DNA of 64,000 nt from Datnioides undecimradiatus (GCA_008933995.1 WARS01000014.1:5317192-5381191), one strand, 5' to 3'; shown: positions 22,931 through 37,721, numbered from the stretch's first letter. Notes: generated by a model not told the origin, from the letters alone. A program made the numbers and translations.

Positions 22931-25900
22931 AATATTAAACTGCTCCCTATAATCAATTGGAAAATTCTTCATTTGCACACTGACATTGATTGAATTGCGG
23001 AATTGATTGCTGAAATAAATGCTGTGGGACAGAGAAGAGGAGGGCTGATGAGAGAGAGCAGATAGATTTGGTGTCAGTCTGCTGAATTAGTGCAGTGTGG
23101 AATAATTAAAAAAAAACTACATTAGCTTTATTATCTGGGTTACAACACTGTCTTACAATGAGATGCTAATTAATTGACCACTTTTCATTAGTTTAATCAG
23201 TTGCAGATTTACTCTGGGCTTTTGTCTATCTTTTCAGCTTGTCTGTCCCCCCCCCCCTCCACTTTTGGGATTGACACATTGGCGTGTAGCAGACGGCCTC
23301 CTGGTTTTACATCACTGCACTTTTCAGACGCAAATGCAAACAGCAGTCCAATGAAAGGCTCTATCAGTCATTATGGTAGATAACACTCTGTGCTAAAATG
23401 CAAATATCTGTGTAATTACCATGGCCTGAGTAAGCACTTGATTCTGATTGGCCGCAGGACGTCCATTATTTTTTAAAAAACTTGACAACTCCCTTATAAC
23501 TGTCTGATCGTGGTGCTAAATTAATACACTAGAAAGGTTTGAGTGTTCCATTTCCGCCATACACTGCAGATAATGGTTTGAAGAAAATGGGTTTTCAAAT
23601 TGCCTCAAACATTTAGAGTCCCCGAGTTAGCAATCAAGCCTTATGAAAGCGGTAATACTGAAAAACAGTATTGGTATCAGTATGGATGTACAGTAGTCCC
23701 CCTGCATGAAAACATGCCAGGCCACATCTGTAGATCTGACCCGGCAGTGACACTAAGTCACTGCTCAGTAACAGCAAACACAACATGACACAATGACACA
23801 AAGCATCATTAAAATATAACAATTATAAATAAATAAATATGTGCATTAGTATTAAGTTTTTATTTGCTATTATCTCTTTTCTTTGTTAAGCGGCTGATAG
23901 GAGATTAATATTTCAAAGCAGGATGTTGCTGGATGAATATTAAAAGCCGGCGATCGTGTGCGGTAACACTCGATGGAGACAAAAAGTAATCGGAACAGAA
24001 ATGCAAGGAAGTCCCTTCCTTGTTAATTGTCATCAGGCATGAATTTATTTACACTTGACAGCTTGTGCCTCTTGAATTCAATTTGAGCGCACACATTTCT
24101 CAAACAAATTTTCTTCCAAGTATTAATTTCTCTGTTCGCATGTAAAATGTGCATTTTTCAACCATGGGCTTGTCCAAGATGGATGGCTAAACTCCCAACA
24201 ACTTACTAGTTTTTTTGCCTCTCAGATGCTTCAAACTTGCTGTTCTATCCGATGTCTTGACAAGGAGCTTATCTTAAACTGGAAACACTTGGGATTACTA
24301 GCGACACAAGTAACTTGACAATCAGTTCAGGGAAATCGGGATATACATTTATCTTCAGCTTTTGCGTGTTTTGTGTCAGATTATCTGACACTGACAGTAA
24401 TATCTGCAGTCCTACAGGTTTTATTCCATCTACTGCCTTCATTCTTTCTGTTTGTGTTTATTTATGTTGACATTTTGCATCTTTGTCCTCTTGTTCTAAC
24501 TTCATCGTGCCTCTGTGTCTCTTGTTACACCCCATCCTGGCACCTGCCTTTGCGTTGTCGGTCGAAGCACTTTGTTAAACTCTCTTTTTAAAGGTAAAGT
24601 TATTATTTTACAAACCAAAAACACACATGAGAGGATGTCAGTCATTCACAAATCCTCATTAGAATTTGGAAATTTTTTCAGTGCTGTGTTTTCTAACTAC
24701 ATTGCACTCTTCCCGCTAATTCAAAATGTGCTATAATTGCCAGCGAAATGGGCCAGAGGGCTTTTTTTCACATCTATCCTCACTAATTTCCATTTCTTAT
24801 AAAGTGCATGTGCAATAAATGAGGGATAAGAAAAATGAATGTTCTCTGCTGTGAATGAGAGTGTGAAAGTTACACCGTATAAGAGTAGAGTAGATGCCTG
24901 CCAGGTCTATACTCACCAACACTAAATGAGGCATATTGGCCCAAAATAGATTGCTGCCATTAGACCTTCAAATAAAGTCATTTAATATATTTTTCACAGT
25001 GTAGCTGTTGTCCTTGCCTTGAAATAAGACAAGCATGAATGTTACCTTAAACATAAATGTTACATGCCGGCTATAAACTAGGTTATTCGAGGGCCTCGGG
25101 GACTGCACAATGTCATAGAGGGCTCTCATATCCTTTATAAACATGGTCCATTATTTTTATAATGATGTGCCAAAGTTTTGCAGTCAAGTTTGGCCAAGTT
25201 GTGTTCAAATAAGTGTTGCAAAAGGTTAGCAAGGGCGTGGAAACAAAGGGTTGTAGAGCGGAGTGAAAAACTGACCGTACGGTTTAATGAGCAAGCGTAC
25301 GGCACAGAGAAAGACAAAGGGAGGGCACAGAGGAGACAGGAGGACAGAGGGGCTCGCTGGCAAGTAAAGACATTGCACAGAATATCAGAGAGCCATCGTC
25401 AGAAAATACCGGCAAAGTTTAGCTGCTGAACTGATTTTAATTTTAGCTAGCAATAATTTGATACGTGCCATAGCCAAACTTGGATTACCATTTAGATGAA
25501 CTGATGGAACCTGGTGAAATAGCAACAGGTGTTATACAGAATTAGATTTCAGATGGGAATCAGACTTTCAGGATTTCTCCACTTTATGATGCAATTCTGA
25601 CATTTATTAGGTAATCTGGACTTTTAATTAGATACTGGAGGAATTACAAACGTTTCATCTAAGCTCCCTTATCCAAAAGTGTCAGATAAGAGCTTTTAAG
25701 CGATGTGAATGAAATGGGTTTTATGTGTTTTTTCTCTTTCTGATGCTGGAAGACACAAATCTCCTTTTGGCAGCTCTGCAGCTATGATAACCTCAACAGA
25801 ATCAGGAAACTACAATACCCTCAGAGATAGAGTCATCCGCAGATGTGCCAATATGACCACACAGAAGGCCATGCACAGACACACAAGCTGCATCCTACTG

Positions 25901-25948
25901 TCTCCTCTAACCTCCCTGGTGTGTTTGTGTGTGCGTGCAAGCAGAGCT

Positions 25949-26237
25949 CTAAGTGGCAACACCAGGCAAACAGCCGCGCTCTCTAACTTCCTTCATGGCT
26001 TCCCAAGGCCCAAGGGGTTTTGCACGAATGGATTTGTCTATTAGCTCGTAAAGAACATTGCTCAGTGCCATATCGATCATCTGAGCTGTAACGTTTAGGG
26101 TCTTTAAGTTGTAGAGTTGATCTAGTGGTACACGGACTCCCCTGGCTATTTTACCAGAGTGAGAGATGATCAACTTAACCCTGGTGCTGCGCTTGGCCAG
26201 AGGAAACGCTATAAACACGTCCACTGGAGCCAGAAAC
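25949..26237 (-). other. Unassigned antisense open frame, doubtful
   Basis: The minus strand reads a continuous frame of about 95 codons with balanced composition (segments such as KLIISHSGKIARG and QMIDMALSNVLYELIDK). It is not low-complexity like most other frames here. An acceptor-like pyrimidine-AG precedes it at about 26225-26240, but there is no ATG at the start and no clear donor at the end; the frame ends in a stop. I do not recognise the peptide. It may be a chance frame, a repeat relic or an unknown exon. Confidence 0.15.
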
Positions 26238-26516
26238 CGTTTTTATTGAACCACCCGTTCAGCCATCCCAAAGAGGCTGAAGAGCTACCATGAATCCGCC
26301 AGGTGCCTTATTGCAGCAACGGAGCGGTTGTGTGGTTTTCCTCTCTTTAATAGCAGTCTCATCACGTAGTTAGCCATGCAGGCTTCTGTTCTTGACAAGC
26401 TGTCAGAATGTTGGACCCCACCCTGTTGTCCTGATGATGGACCTTTACAGCTCACTGATCCAAAGGAAGACCTACTGGACTGTACTAGTGGTTGATGGGG
26501 GGTTAGGGATGTCTGT

Positions 26517-26556
26517 TTGTGTGTGCGTGCGTGTGTGTGTGTGAGCGAGTGAGTGT
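26517..26556. repeat. Imperfect (GT)n repeat
   Basis: GT and GC units alternate, then GAGC/GAGT units follow. This is short and interrupted. Confidence 0.75.
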
Positions 26557-28496
26557 GTGCGTTAGAGAAGAGCGAGAGAGAGAATTTTCTGTTCGGTCTC
26601 TCTCTGTGAACGCTTACGCCCCTCCTCCATTCTCATCCCGCTGCCATGGCAACAGTCATCAAATCAGAACATCAGCCCTAGCTTTCATCTCACGCTGTCC
26701 ACTGGCTGCCTGCGGGCTGTCTGTATACATAAACTGTGTGATGGAAACATCAGAGAGCCCAGCCTCTACTTGCCATTTTAATAAGCGGTCGCATCCAGCA
26801 CGATTCCATGATCACCTACACAGCAGAAGGTGTGAGAGGCGAGCTGATTTTTTTTTTTTTTAATAAACAGTCAAATAAGCGGGCTTAAAACTGTTTTCAG
26901 TTCCCAGCGCTGTTGGAGTATTAAAATGAGAGGAGAGCATGGTGAGTGGCACATGAATAAGCTCACAGCAGAAGGGAACAATAGCCCTGAGAGTGTACCG
27001 AGAGATTAGTGCAAATCAGAGTGTTCTGCGCTGGGGGAGAGAGGCTGAGAGGGGGCGGAGGACACAAAGGTGCCTGTACTGTATGGACACACACACAAAC
27101 ACTCAGATGCCCACACATGCTCCTGCCGTCGTGTGTTCCGTGCGCTCTGTTCTGTGTGTGTGTGTGCGAGGGGTCGGGGGGTAAATTATTTGGGAGGGCT
27201 GGTAGAAAATGCAACACAGCTGGTTTGACGAGGAAACGGTTGCCATGGAGGGGAAGAGGGAATTAAAATGTTTCAGAACTTAAATTCCCGTCTTTTTTTG
27301 GTTTACCTGAGGTGTCCCTGTGCACGCCTAGAGAAAAGACGCAGGCTTCTTTTTAATAGGCCGCTAAAAAGTCCAATTAAACAACGATGGCGAAAAGAAA
27401 GGAAAAGTAAGCAAATCGGGACCTTTATATCCAGCACAATACCATCCTGAGTGTGGATGAATGGGACCTGTCGCTGAGCAGGCCTCTACTGTGGAAAAAA
27501 AAAAAAAGAGCTCGCCTGAATAACGAACCTACAGGTCCATTGTTATTCTGATAATCAGAATTGTCATCTGAGCCTGCATAGGGACTGGAATGCATTTGCC
27601 AAGAGGATGAGTGATAGTAATGACAGCGTAGTGGTTTCCCCACCATTAACAATCGCTGCCGTTTTAGTGTAACTGCTTGTAGTAATAGCTGTTCCTCCGT
27701 CTCAGCCGTCGTGATACTGCCAGCGATACTTCTGCCATAGCTGCGTCAGTGCCAGTGTTAAAGGCTGCCATCACAGCCATGGTGCCAGTAGTAAAGGCTG
27801 TTGTTACATGGCACGGTGCCCTGAGCCTGTCAGACCTCCAGGGTGTGTACACCACCTGTCATTATCAGCTCTCAGCCCTGGCAGCTACGGACAGCTAATG
27901 GTCCACTGGGTCTCACCCAACAATCTGCTGACCAGTATGAGTGCTGCTGGTTGGTTGGATGGCTGGACACCTACGCACACACATGCCCACGAACGCGCAC
28001 AGACGTGCAAGTGCTCAGTCGTGCACCACACACTCCTGCGCTGCACGGGCTTGTCCGCATCTCGAAAACATACAAGAAAAACAACTTTTTAAGTGAGGTA
28101 TGAGTCGAAGCATAAACTGAAGTAAAAAAAAACCAAAACAAACCAAAAACAGTGATGTATGAGCCTGTTCCACTCATTCATTTTGTCCTGGGATGGACCT
28201 CTTGCGCTCACTGGAGAATTGTCTGCGTGATTGATAGTATTGGATTGCAACTGCGTCACAGGCTGCTTTTAATTGAAAAAGCCACAATAGGACTTTGGAC
28301 AGCCATTAATTGTTACGGTTAATTAAGGTAAACATTAAATGAAGAGAGTTTTAATTGGTTTCTCTTGATGAGGGTAGGGATCTGGGGTGACCAGAATCTG
28401 CATATGTAAATAACTGAAAACTCCTCCAGGCCTCAGCTTAACTCCTGCCTTACAGTCCTCTCTCTCTCTTCATTTCTGTTTATTTTTCCTGTGTCT

Positions 28497-28501
<5 letters not shown>

Positions 28502-28531
<30 letters not shown>
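28502..28531. repeat. (CT)n microsatellite
   Basis: About fifteen CT units followed by pyrimidine-rich DNA. Confidence 0.95.
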
Positions 28532-28533
<2 letters not shown>

Positions 28534-29185
28534 TCTCATTTTTTTTCTGCATGCACGCAAGATGCCCCCCCCCCGCCGGAAGATTCGCACACCTTGGCCC
28601 CAGCCAAGCTGTCAGCAATACAAATGGGGCGCTTTTGTCAAGTGACATTGATGTGATGTATGTACATGCTAAATGCTAAACTGGCTCTCCCTGAAGAGGT
28701 GCATTCGTTAAGATGAGACATGACAGATTGGCGTAAGACATCACCTTCATATTTACAATACGTGGAATTATCCCAAGGCCCACAACATCCAAGCAGGCTG
28801 TGTTTATTTTTAGCATTTTATTTTTGAGAGGATGTTGTACGCGTGTGCCCACTGGTGCTCGTCATAGCATGTTTGATTGACCACATTCTCCTTGCGCTAA
28901 AGATTCATTTATATGCCGTCACACTGTGGCAAGTATTGCAATGTGTACACATGGAAAATACCAGAGATACATCAAAAAGCAGAGTCCTGTTGTTTTTTTC
29001 ATGTCCTCTGAACAGCTGCCACCTGTGCCAGAGGAGAGGGCGTTAATAGCGCACCCAATCACTTTGCTAGATAGATCACCCTAACACCAGATAGATAATC
29101 ATGCTGTTAAATAAATAGCTTCTTAAAATGCTTCAGAATGCTGCTAAAAGCATGAGCATTTTATGGGTGACTTGGGAAAAGAGAG

Positions 29186-29219
29186 TGGTGGTGGTGGTGT
29201 CAGGGGGAGGGGGTGGGAC
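29186..29219 (+). repeat. G-rich patch with quadruplex potential
   Basis: GTGGTGGTGGT is followed by tracts of five, five and three G separated by single bases. It could form a quadruplex if a GG pair upstream joins in. Sequence-based inference only. Confidence 0.5.
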
Positions 29220-29684
29220 TGAATTTGCATTGCAGTGTCTGCGGTTGAACGTGTGTGTGCATGTGTGCGTGCGAGGCGAGCAGACAATTGGACGGCTGCT
29301 CGGTCACCCGGTCACCCTGCTGCAGTAGAAAAGCTTCTCATGGCCAACGCGGGGCTCTTGCCAGTGTTTCACAAAAAAACTGAATGTGCTAGCGCTGTCC
29401 AAACAGATGCTCAATGCCATTTCCAGATAGTGTTTATGTGTGCGCATGTGTGGTGGGCGGAGAGGGTGCGCGTGTGTGTGTTAATGGATGTGCACGGCGT
29501 ATTTGTGCGTGTCCATGTTATTCCAAGTGAGTGTGCACTTTGTACTCTTGTCTGCGTGTGAGTGTATTTTGCTCCAAACAGATGTTTTTTCCAATGTGTG
29601 TGTACTAGCTGAATCAGATCAACACCAGCCGGTGCAGTGAGTCTGGCCAAGGTGGATAATATTCAGTGCACACTGTGGCCAGTA

Positions 29685-29686
<2 letters not shown>

Positions 29687-29718
<32 letters not shown>
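29687..29718. repeat. (CA)n microsatellite
   Basis: About sixteen CA units. Confidence 0.95.
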
Positions 29719-29720
<2 letters not shown>

Positions 29721-32700
29721 AAGAGACTAGGTAAAGCAAAGATGTAGAAAAAGCACATTGCAGGCAAAGCTTTATACCGGTATTGAACTTAAGCATTAGC
29801 TGACTCTATGGAATAAGTGCAAACAGCAGATTAACTCAACATGAATCATCAAGATTGCAAATAATGTAGCAATAAAGAAATTGGAAGCAATCGTTAAGAG
29901 AAGGAAGGCAGGAAATAAAAGAGCATAATCAAAATCTAATAAGTGAAGAGGTGGTGGAAGTGGTTGTGAGTTTTATCATGAATGGACGGACTTCATTTCT
30001 CTCAAAGGTGGGGGTGTTTATGTAGGGAACATTTTCTTAAAGACCTTCTCTTCGTGTACTGCACTGTTGCCCCGACCACAAGACGAAAAGCCAAAAACCC
30101 CACTGCCTTTAGCCCAAGCTTTTCATTCCTGGATGAAACATCATAGTTATAATGGGAAGTGATTTGTTTTAAAACTCATTTTAAGGTAGTATTAGATAGT
30201 GTTCAATGCTGTCTCAGGTAAAGTTTGCTGTAACTAGGATTTGCTGTAACTCATCAGCATATCGGGCTAATGTTAGCTTTCATGGAGTAAGTTAGAAGCG
30301 CTGTTACTGGCGATATGTTTTAGGTTAAGTTGTGTTAAAATGGAAACTCTTAACTCTTAAATATGCATAATCCTGCATTGCTACCATACTTGGAAAGTAA
30401 TAAAGAGATACAAATTATTTTAGTTATTTCCAAACGGTATTTTTTATTTTAAATGTTAAAAAATGTTTTTAGGATGACCACTAACCTGTGTGCTGAACAT
30501 AACCCCATTTCAGTGAAACAAGTTTGAGTACCGGTACCGGGAGATTAAACTTTCCAAAAATCCATTAAAGATCAAAACTTAGCCTTTCAGCATACGTACA
30601 CATTCAAGAAACCATTGCCCTCAGTGTATTTAGACAGGAATAGAAGGAACATCAAAGAACAAGGACCACAAAGCTGAAAAGGTAAAGGCTAAAAAGAGAC
30701 AGAACAACGAATTTAGATCATCCAAGACCGTCTCCCACACAGTGGATGTTGCTGTCCTGAACCGGGGCCTGTTTCTAATCCAACCTGTAACCTTGCAAAA
30801 TTAGCAAATAAAAGGCTCCTTGGCCTTGGAAGTACTGCTGGCTCAGGCTACTGCTCTAGATAGTAAGCAAGCCAGACACACTCACATTTGAAGCTTACAT
30901 TAGAGCAGACAAACCATTTAAGCCATTCCTTACACTTGTGTTTCTGGCCTCCGAAAGACCCTACAAATACTTAGTATCACTCTAACCACAACCCGATGCC
31001 ATCCACTTCATCATGTGGAGTCCTGATGAGCCTTATTACTGATGCTAAACTATGACTTGGCAATTGCTGGTAGTTGGATGATCAGATATTTGATTTAATG
31101 TGTTCATTTTGTGTGTTTCACATCAAGCAGCAGGCAAGAACAAGCGTCAAAGTGAGCGACACTGGCTGACACTGTGACTCGAATCCCCCCTTGTCCATCT
31201 GGAACCTCAGGGTGTATTATAATCTGTCCAAGGAACTACAGATCTGCAGTTTTGTGACCGAGTAGATATGCTTCACCAGTTCTTAAGGTCTCCCTCCCTC
31301 CCTGGAGGAACTGGTGTTACATTCAAGGTACATTCATCTATTGTTTTTCTGTCGGTGGTGGAATAAAGAGAATGACTGCAGCTCTGCCTGAGCGGGGAAG
31401 ATCCCCGTACGATTTGGGAACGAGCAGAAATGAGTCTACCGTGTGAGATGTGTTGAGAGATGATCACCTCGGGGAAGCATGAGGCGAGCCCCCTTGTAGC
31501 TGCAGAGCGGGGGAGAGATAATGGGGTGTGCGGCTGACAATAGGTGGATGCGGTTCTTCTTTCCAGTCTTTTTGGGTCAGCACCAGAGATGGGTCAGCTC
31601 ACAGACGGAGCGGGGGAAACAGAGGGAGGCAGAATGAATGAGAGTAATATCTCATATGTCTGTCCTTGCCCCCGGTTGCCCTCAGTCAAATTCTCACCAT
31701 TATACTTTCATGCCTGATTTATGTGATGTGGGTGATGTAGCAGTATCCTTTCTTTCCACTTTACAAGACGGGAAACAGAGGGTGGCAACCACTATAAACC
31801 AGCTCTGGGCTGTATTTCTACCTGTGCAACACAAAGTGAGCCAAACAGCAACAAAATGTAGATCCAGTAGATTTGGACTAACTACATCATCTTGTCCTCA
31901 CAGCCCGGGGCAAAGCTACTCCTTTTCCTGTGGTGTGATCTTGAGTGGGCAGGGCTTATGCAAGAGCTATTTACATCTGGACCATCTTAGCTGAATGGAT
32001 TTCCCCTGATATCTGAGGCAAAGGAGGAGCGAGGTGGGCTAGAGGGCTAGACACGCAATGGATCAAATGTATATCTGCAGTTGTATGCCACATTAGTGGA
32101 ATGGATGCCGGATGATGTGTGAATTTTTTGGCCAGAGGCAGAGAGCGAAAACAAGGAGGGAGAGAAATCTATAGATGGATGTGCTCATGACCGTTGCACG
32201 GGCATGAGAGGCAACACTGCGCGGGGAAGGTTTATCACAGCTGAAGGTTATGAGTGCGTGGATCCAACACAGGCTGTAATCGCTGCTGAAATAAACACAG
32301 CCGGTTGGTGGTGCTGCAATCATCGGTTAATACTTTAATGAAGACATGATGGCTCAGAGATCAAAACCTCTCCAGCTGAGATTGCTGCTCCAGCTAATTT
32401 TACATATATAAGCAGAGAGTGGCTTTACACATCCAGCATATTGAGCTGAAATATTTCTTTTGTAAAGCCGATTCTTTCACGCCGCAGTTTGCACTTGGCA
32501 TGAGTGAAAGCATTTTATTTATTTATTTTTTCATGCAGTTATTTACTGGGTGCCACCACGTGGGAATCGCCTTGTTAGGTAAATGTCAGGGAGTCACAGT
32601 TAGAGTTATACTTTAAACTTTGTTTTGGGTTTCGTAGCTTTCGGTTGACATCAGGGATCATCCCTGCACATACAAAGCTTCTGTTCATTTGTCAAAGTCT

Positions 32701-33339
32701 CTCTCCTCTGTCCTTCCATTTCTCAACACCTACCGATATCATCAGCCACAGACTCTAACCACCCGCGGCGAATGTGAATTAACAGACGGCATGCTGCTCG
32801 CAGCACCTTGCTTGCCACTGAAACAGATTCATCACAAAGACCTAGATACAGGCTTTTCTCACTAATACACACATACACACACTTTCACCCTAGAATAGCA
32901 CCTCACATATCATACATCCATGGTGTAACACTCTTCACACTTACACACTGTACTTTGTGATCAAGGGAACAATAACATCGGACGAACAGACTCTTCTTCT
33001 TGGCTTTCTTTAGGATGCTACAATGCTTTTTAGGCTGGGACGAAGTTGCATCTGACAAACTATTCCTCTCTACTTTAACATCTACTCAAAGCCCCAGATC
33101 TGCACTCAAAATACATCCCTGTTCACATCTACTCAATGGCCACATTTAGTATATATGAGTGGGAGATGCTGGAAAATCAATGTTCATCGGAAGTTCAAAG
33201 GAAGAGTGAGGCAGGTTTGCCCACAGGTCATAGGTGCATTGTGGGATATCGACTAGTCCCCGGTGCTGCAGTAGGCGTGTTGAGACAACACATCTACACA
33301 AATATTATTGACAAAGGCAGTGCAGCCCTGCACCTCAGT

Positions 33340-33400
33340 AAAGTGGACACATACTTTATTAGCCCTCTGAGAGGAAATTCGTTTTCACAGTCGATACATG
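33340..33400 (+). repeat. Possible LINE-3'-end-like relic
   Basis: The stretch ACTTTATTAGCCCTCTGAGA followed by GGAAATTCG at about 33353-33382 resembles the tail of abundant fish repeats (TTTATTGATCCC...GGGGAAATTC). Only this short piece matches and no body is recognisable, so this is weak. Confidence 0.25.
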
Positions 33401-36400
33401 AAAACACTGTACAAGCGGAGGTATTTGCACCAGCGAGCACAGTTTTTAAAGGTGTGCCGTAATGAACCTTCATGAGACTTGTGATACGTACCTAAATATG
33501 AAAATTTGCTACCTGAATTAAAGAATAAGTAGTGTGCACTATGTATAGTAGCCATCTAATTATTGCTAAGTACTATTTTACATCGTATGGCAGTTTAGGA
33601 GTTTGATGCAAAATGTTTCTGAAGTGTAAAAATACAGTTGGTCTCTGTTTTATGGCGAACAAGAACCTGGAAGAGTCTTTACAGATCATATTTCCTCCTG
33701 TGACAATGTGCTGTTGCTGACCAGCCAACTTTGTGTCACCAGTGTATAATCAGAATTTTAAGCGTGTCACCAACAGAAATCAATAGTCAGTTGGTTAAGG
33801 TGCGACAATGAATGGAGTGGCACGCAGGGATAAAGCATCTGCCCTTAGAGGCGGCTTCAGTGCCTCTGGCTCATCTGAACATGCCATCAAACATAACTGA
33901 CATTTGTTGGTGGGAAGCCAGTGTGGGATCATGTTCTTTTCAGCAACTGCTGGAGACAGGGGCACTTGTATGCTGATTATTGCTGCCCTGGTTAAAAGAA
34001 ACAGCATATCAATGGAAAAATACATGGATTATTTTTATGTGTTAATTTAGTTTGGCTTTATTTTGCATGGAAGTCACACTGAGCAGCTGTGCAAACTCCC
34101 AACATATTAAAATGCAACAAGTACAACAAATAATGCCAATAAAACAGAAGAGCAGCTATTCAAACACAGTGGCCTCCGACAAAAGACAAAAGCCCACATG
34201 CCTCCATCACTATATTCTTTATGAAGCCCTGACATTCATCAGCGAATTTAAATTTTAGATCTTTACATACATTATTCCATGACCAAGCTGTACAGCAGGG
34301 AAAGGCAGTTTTCCACAGATCTGTCAGAACGTGGGTTACATTAAAAAACAACCAGCTGGTACCTAGGGGCAGAGAACGGTACAGAGGTAAGCTGAAGGTA
34401 AACTCGGTATCCATTTATGGACAAGACATACCAGCGCTGTTGTGTGCGTCTGGTCAGTGATGTCCAGCCTACCAAATGATAAATAATGCAGCGAGGGGAC
34501 TTTAGTCTGCAGCCTTCCCATGTCAACAGTGGGGGTTAAAAGTGGATAAAAAAGGATATCAGACAGACTTTTGGTGATTTTGCCTAATCTGTGGGTTCAT
34601 GTCTTTCACTTGGGCACACTATTGTGCCTTTGAAGACACAAAAATGGTGTTTAAAGGCAAAAAGCAGTATATTACAGTACATCAATGTGTGCCTGCCCCA
34701 GGGAAAAGCTTTTGTACACCAGCTTGGGTCAATGTTGGCCAAAGCATAGGCTAAACTCCTCGGAGATAATACCTTGTCAAATACCTCATACATAGCCAAT
34801 AAAAAAGCTCACATGGGAAATCAAGTAATAACTCATATATATAGTAGATACACAGACAGCTCCAGTTGGTAAGAATTGCTGTATTCTGCAATGCCTTGAG
34901 ATATTAATTACAGTGAATAAGAGTGCTGGACAGGATGGAGAACATGACACAAAGGGCTTCTAAAGTTCAGCCAAATCATGGTCTTAATTATTTAATTCCT
35001 AATGTTGCTATAAATCCTATAAATGAATATAACCCTCCTGCTGGTTGTCGCTCTCTGTAATGTTCACCACTGGAGCATGTCAGGAACATGGTGCAGCTGA
35101 CACAGCCACAGCTCTTAAAGCAGAAGTGTTGCCCCTACGCGTTTAATTTGAATGTATTGCCGTCCCAGGCTTTCGATCATCTGGGAAATCACGGCATGCA
35201 TACGCATTGTCTTTGATTGCGCAGAATAGCAACTGTAATTCCCAGCAATCCACATGAATGTCTGTAGTTCGATTTGCTCTTATCTGTGATTATTTGAGAT
35301 TTTCTGCAACGTGAAATACAGGTTGTTTTCACATGTAGAAGTAGTTTCGAGTTTGTAATTACTATTATAATGACAATTATTAATTTAGGCTTTCACTGGT
35401 GGAAGTATCTTAACACCCGCAACCTTATTCATAAGTTACTGTGGTCAGAGTAACACTTCTTCTAATTAATGGGCAAAGGACAGATTGCACATTTCTGCCC
35501 TGATTTATAACATTAATTATTAATACACAGGGACAGTGAAAGGCTTTGTTTATCTGTGATTTGATTGAAGTGGCATTGACATTTATTTACAGTCCACTTC
35601 ATGGACTTTGTGAACTTTTGCTGAAGTGTTTCAAATTCACACAGAAAATGTTTTCTTTTCCTTTTTGTCCGAGTCGTTTTCTTTCATGACGCAGCTGAGA
35701 CTAGTGATTGCAACAGCATTTATCACAAATAAGGTTGTAATTGAGGGCTCAAAGATCACAGAAATGTAAGCGTATAAGAGACGCTAGATGTACGCTATTT
35801 CAAAGCAACAAGCGTTTGCTCAGTAAAGGACACAAAGCTTCTGCCAAAGCAAGTTCTGCATGTGCGACCGGATGGGAGGTGGATGAGACAAACTGTGGGG
35901 GTGTTCAGGGTTGTGTGCAATAATGAACTTTATATATAGAAAAGCTAACATTCTTCTTGCTTTCTATACTCCCCCTCTCGAAATACAGACTATTCAGGCT
36001 TGTTATGCTTCTAAGAGCTGCCTGGAAGCCTGTCATTTCACATTAAAGTAGCCTAGCATTGCTGCTTTCATGGATTTAGTCCGCACTGGACAGCAAATGA
36101 TATATTTATGTATAGATTTGAGATGGGAGGCAGACAAGGTTGTCTACTCCCACATTAGCTGTGTGTGTATGCATACATGTGTGCCCTCGCGGGTGTGTGT
36201 TTGTCCCTCACTGGTACAATGCATTTCCATTATAAGGCATATGCCACCCTGTGTTATGGTGAGCAGAGCTGTTAGCTGTTACTGTGACTGTCACATCTAT
36301 AGAGGGGAAGGGAAGGGGATATTTCCTGTTTAGATGCCACCAATTTCCTCTTCATGCATGGTGCACACACATACACACACCCACACACAATTGATAGATT

Positions 36401-37661
36401 TATTATAGCGTGTCAGGAAAGTGCAGGCTTCACATTTCAGCAAAATGGACCCATTTGGCGGGCGAACGACTGCACCCCACAGCCCCCATTCCTCCCCCCT
36501 TCCACCTAACTCTTCTCAACCCCACTCCCACACCACCCATCCAGCCGGCGTGCCAGCCCACTCAGCCGAATCCGGAACGGCACCAAATACATGTTTCTGT
36601 CACAAGCTTCGTGTCAGCTTTTTTACATGAGCAGGAGAAATGGGGAAAGAACGGGTCATTCTGACAGTTGGAATCACTCTGTGTGGATCTTAAATGTTTT
36701 ACGGCCTTAATGGGCCTCCAGAAATAGATGCAGTGCTAATGTCCTCTGACTCCAGGAAAGGGGGGAAGAATGTGTCTGTGCTAAGTGTGTGTATCCGTGT
36801 GCCTGGGCATTGGTGTGAGGGTGCGCGCATGTCCGTTTGTGTCTGTGGCTGCTGGTGTGTGTGCGACTCAAATGGGCTTAAGTGAGGGATTCACGCATGC
36901 AAATGAAGCCACTTAAATCTGGGTCCTTTTCCCCCTCTATCTCAAAAGACGCCCTATTCTCTATTTAGAGCACCACTTTGACATCAGCCCTATGGAGGCA
37001 AGGGCCTATGGGGCTTTGGTCTTGAGTGGTGCACTATAGACTATAAGGAATCATCCAGATTTGCCTTATATAATCTCTCATCCTCAGAGATATCCACAAC
37101 AAATCTTCAACAAGCTCCTTGCCTGATGTAGACATTCAACGTAACCCATCGCCCAGCTTGAGCATTAAGCATTACCTTTTGAAGAAGTGTTCAATATTGT
37201 GGGATTCCTGGCATTCGGTGCTTGCAGAGAGCATTTGCTGCTTGAGAACAGTTAACCATCTCCCAGCATGGGTCCTCTTCTCCAGACAGACTCTGACTTA
37301 GAATATTGATCTCTCTGCTAGCTGTATCCTTACCCCACAGACAATCCATACTAAATGTATTAGCTGTGGAGAGAGCTACAATGTCCTCTGAAGCTAATCA
37401 TATTTAGCCACAGAGAGAGGTATCTTTAAAGAAGCAGCCTATTTTCAGGGCCAGAGTGAATTGTCCGGACCAGAGGATGATGCTGCAGTGTGCAACATCA
37501 AAAGGTGGGCTGCAGAAGCCGGCATTATTAGGAGACCATTTAGGTTCATCTGGAGACATTAAAGTGTAATGTGCATGTGTGGGTTTGCGCAAGCAAATAC
37601 ACATATGTTCGTGCATATCCAGGCGCAATCTCAGTACACCTAGTATGATTTTTCATGATTC

Positions 37662-37674
37662 CTCCTCTCTCTCG

Positions 37675-37719
<45 letters not shown>
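37662..37719. repeat. (CT)n-(CA)n compound microsatellite
   Basis: CT-rich units (37662-37682) run directly into a pure CA run of about 18 units. Confidence 0.95.

Positions 37720-37721
<2 letters not shown>

Noticed and set aside
24258..24330. AAGGAGCTTA sequence similar to the start of miR-708, a microRNA hosted by a teneurin-4 intron
   Set aside because: Similarity stops after about ten bases and the flanks do not fold into a matching hairpin arm.
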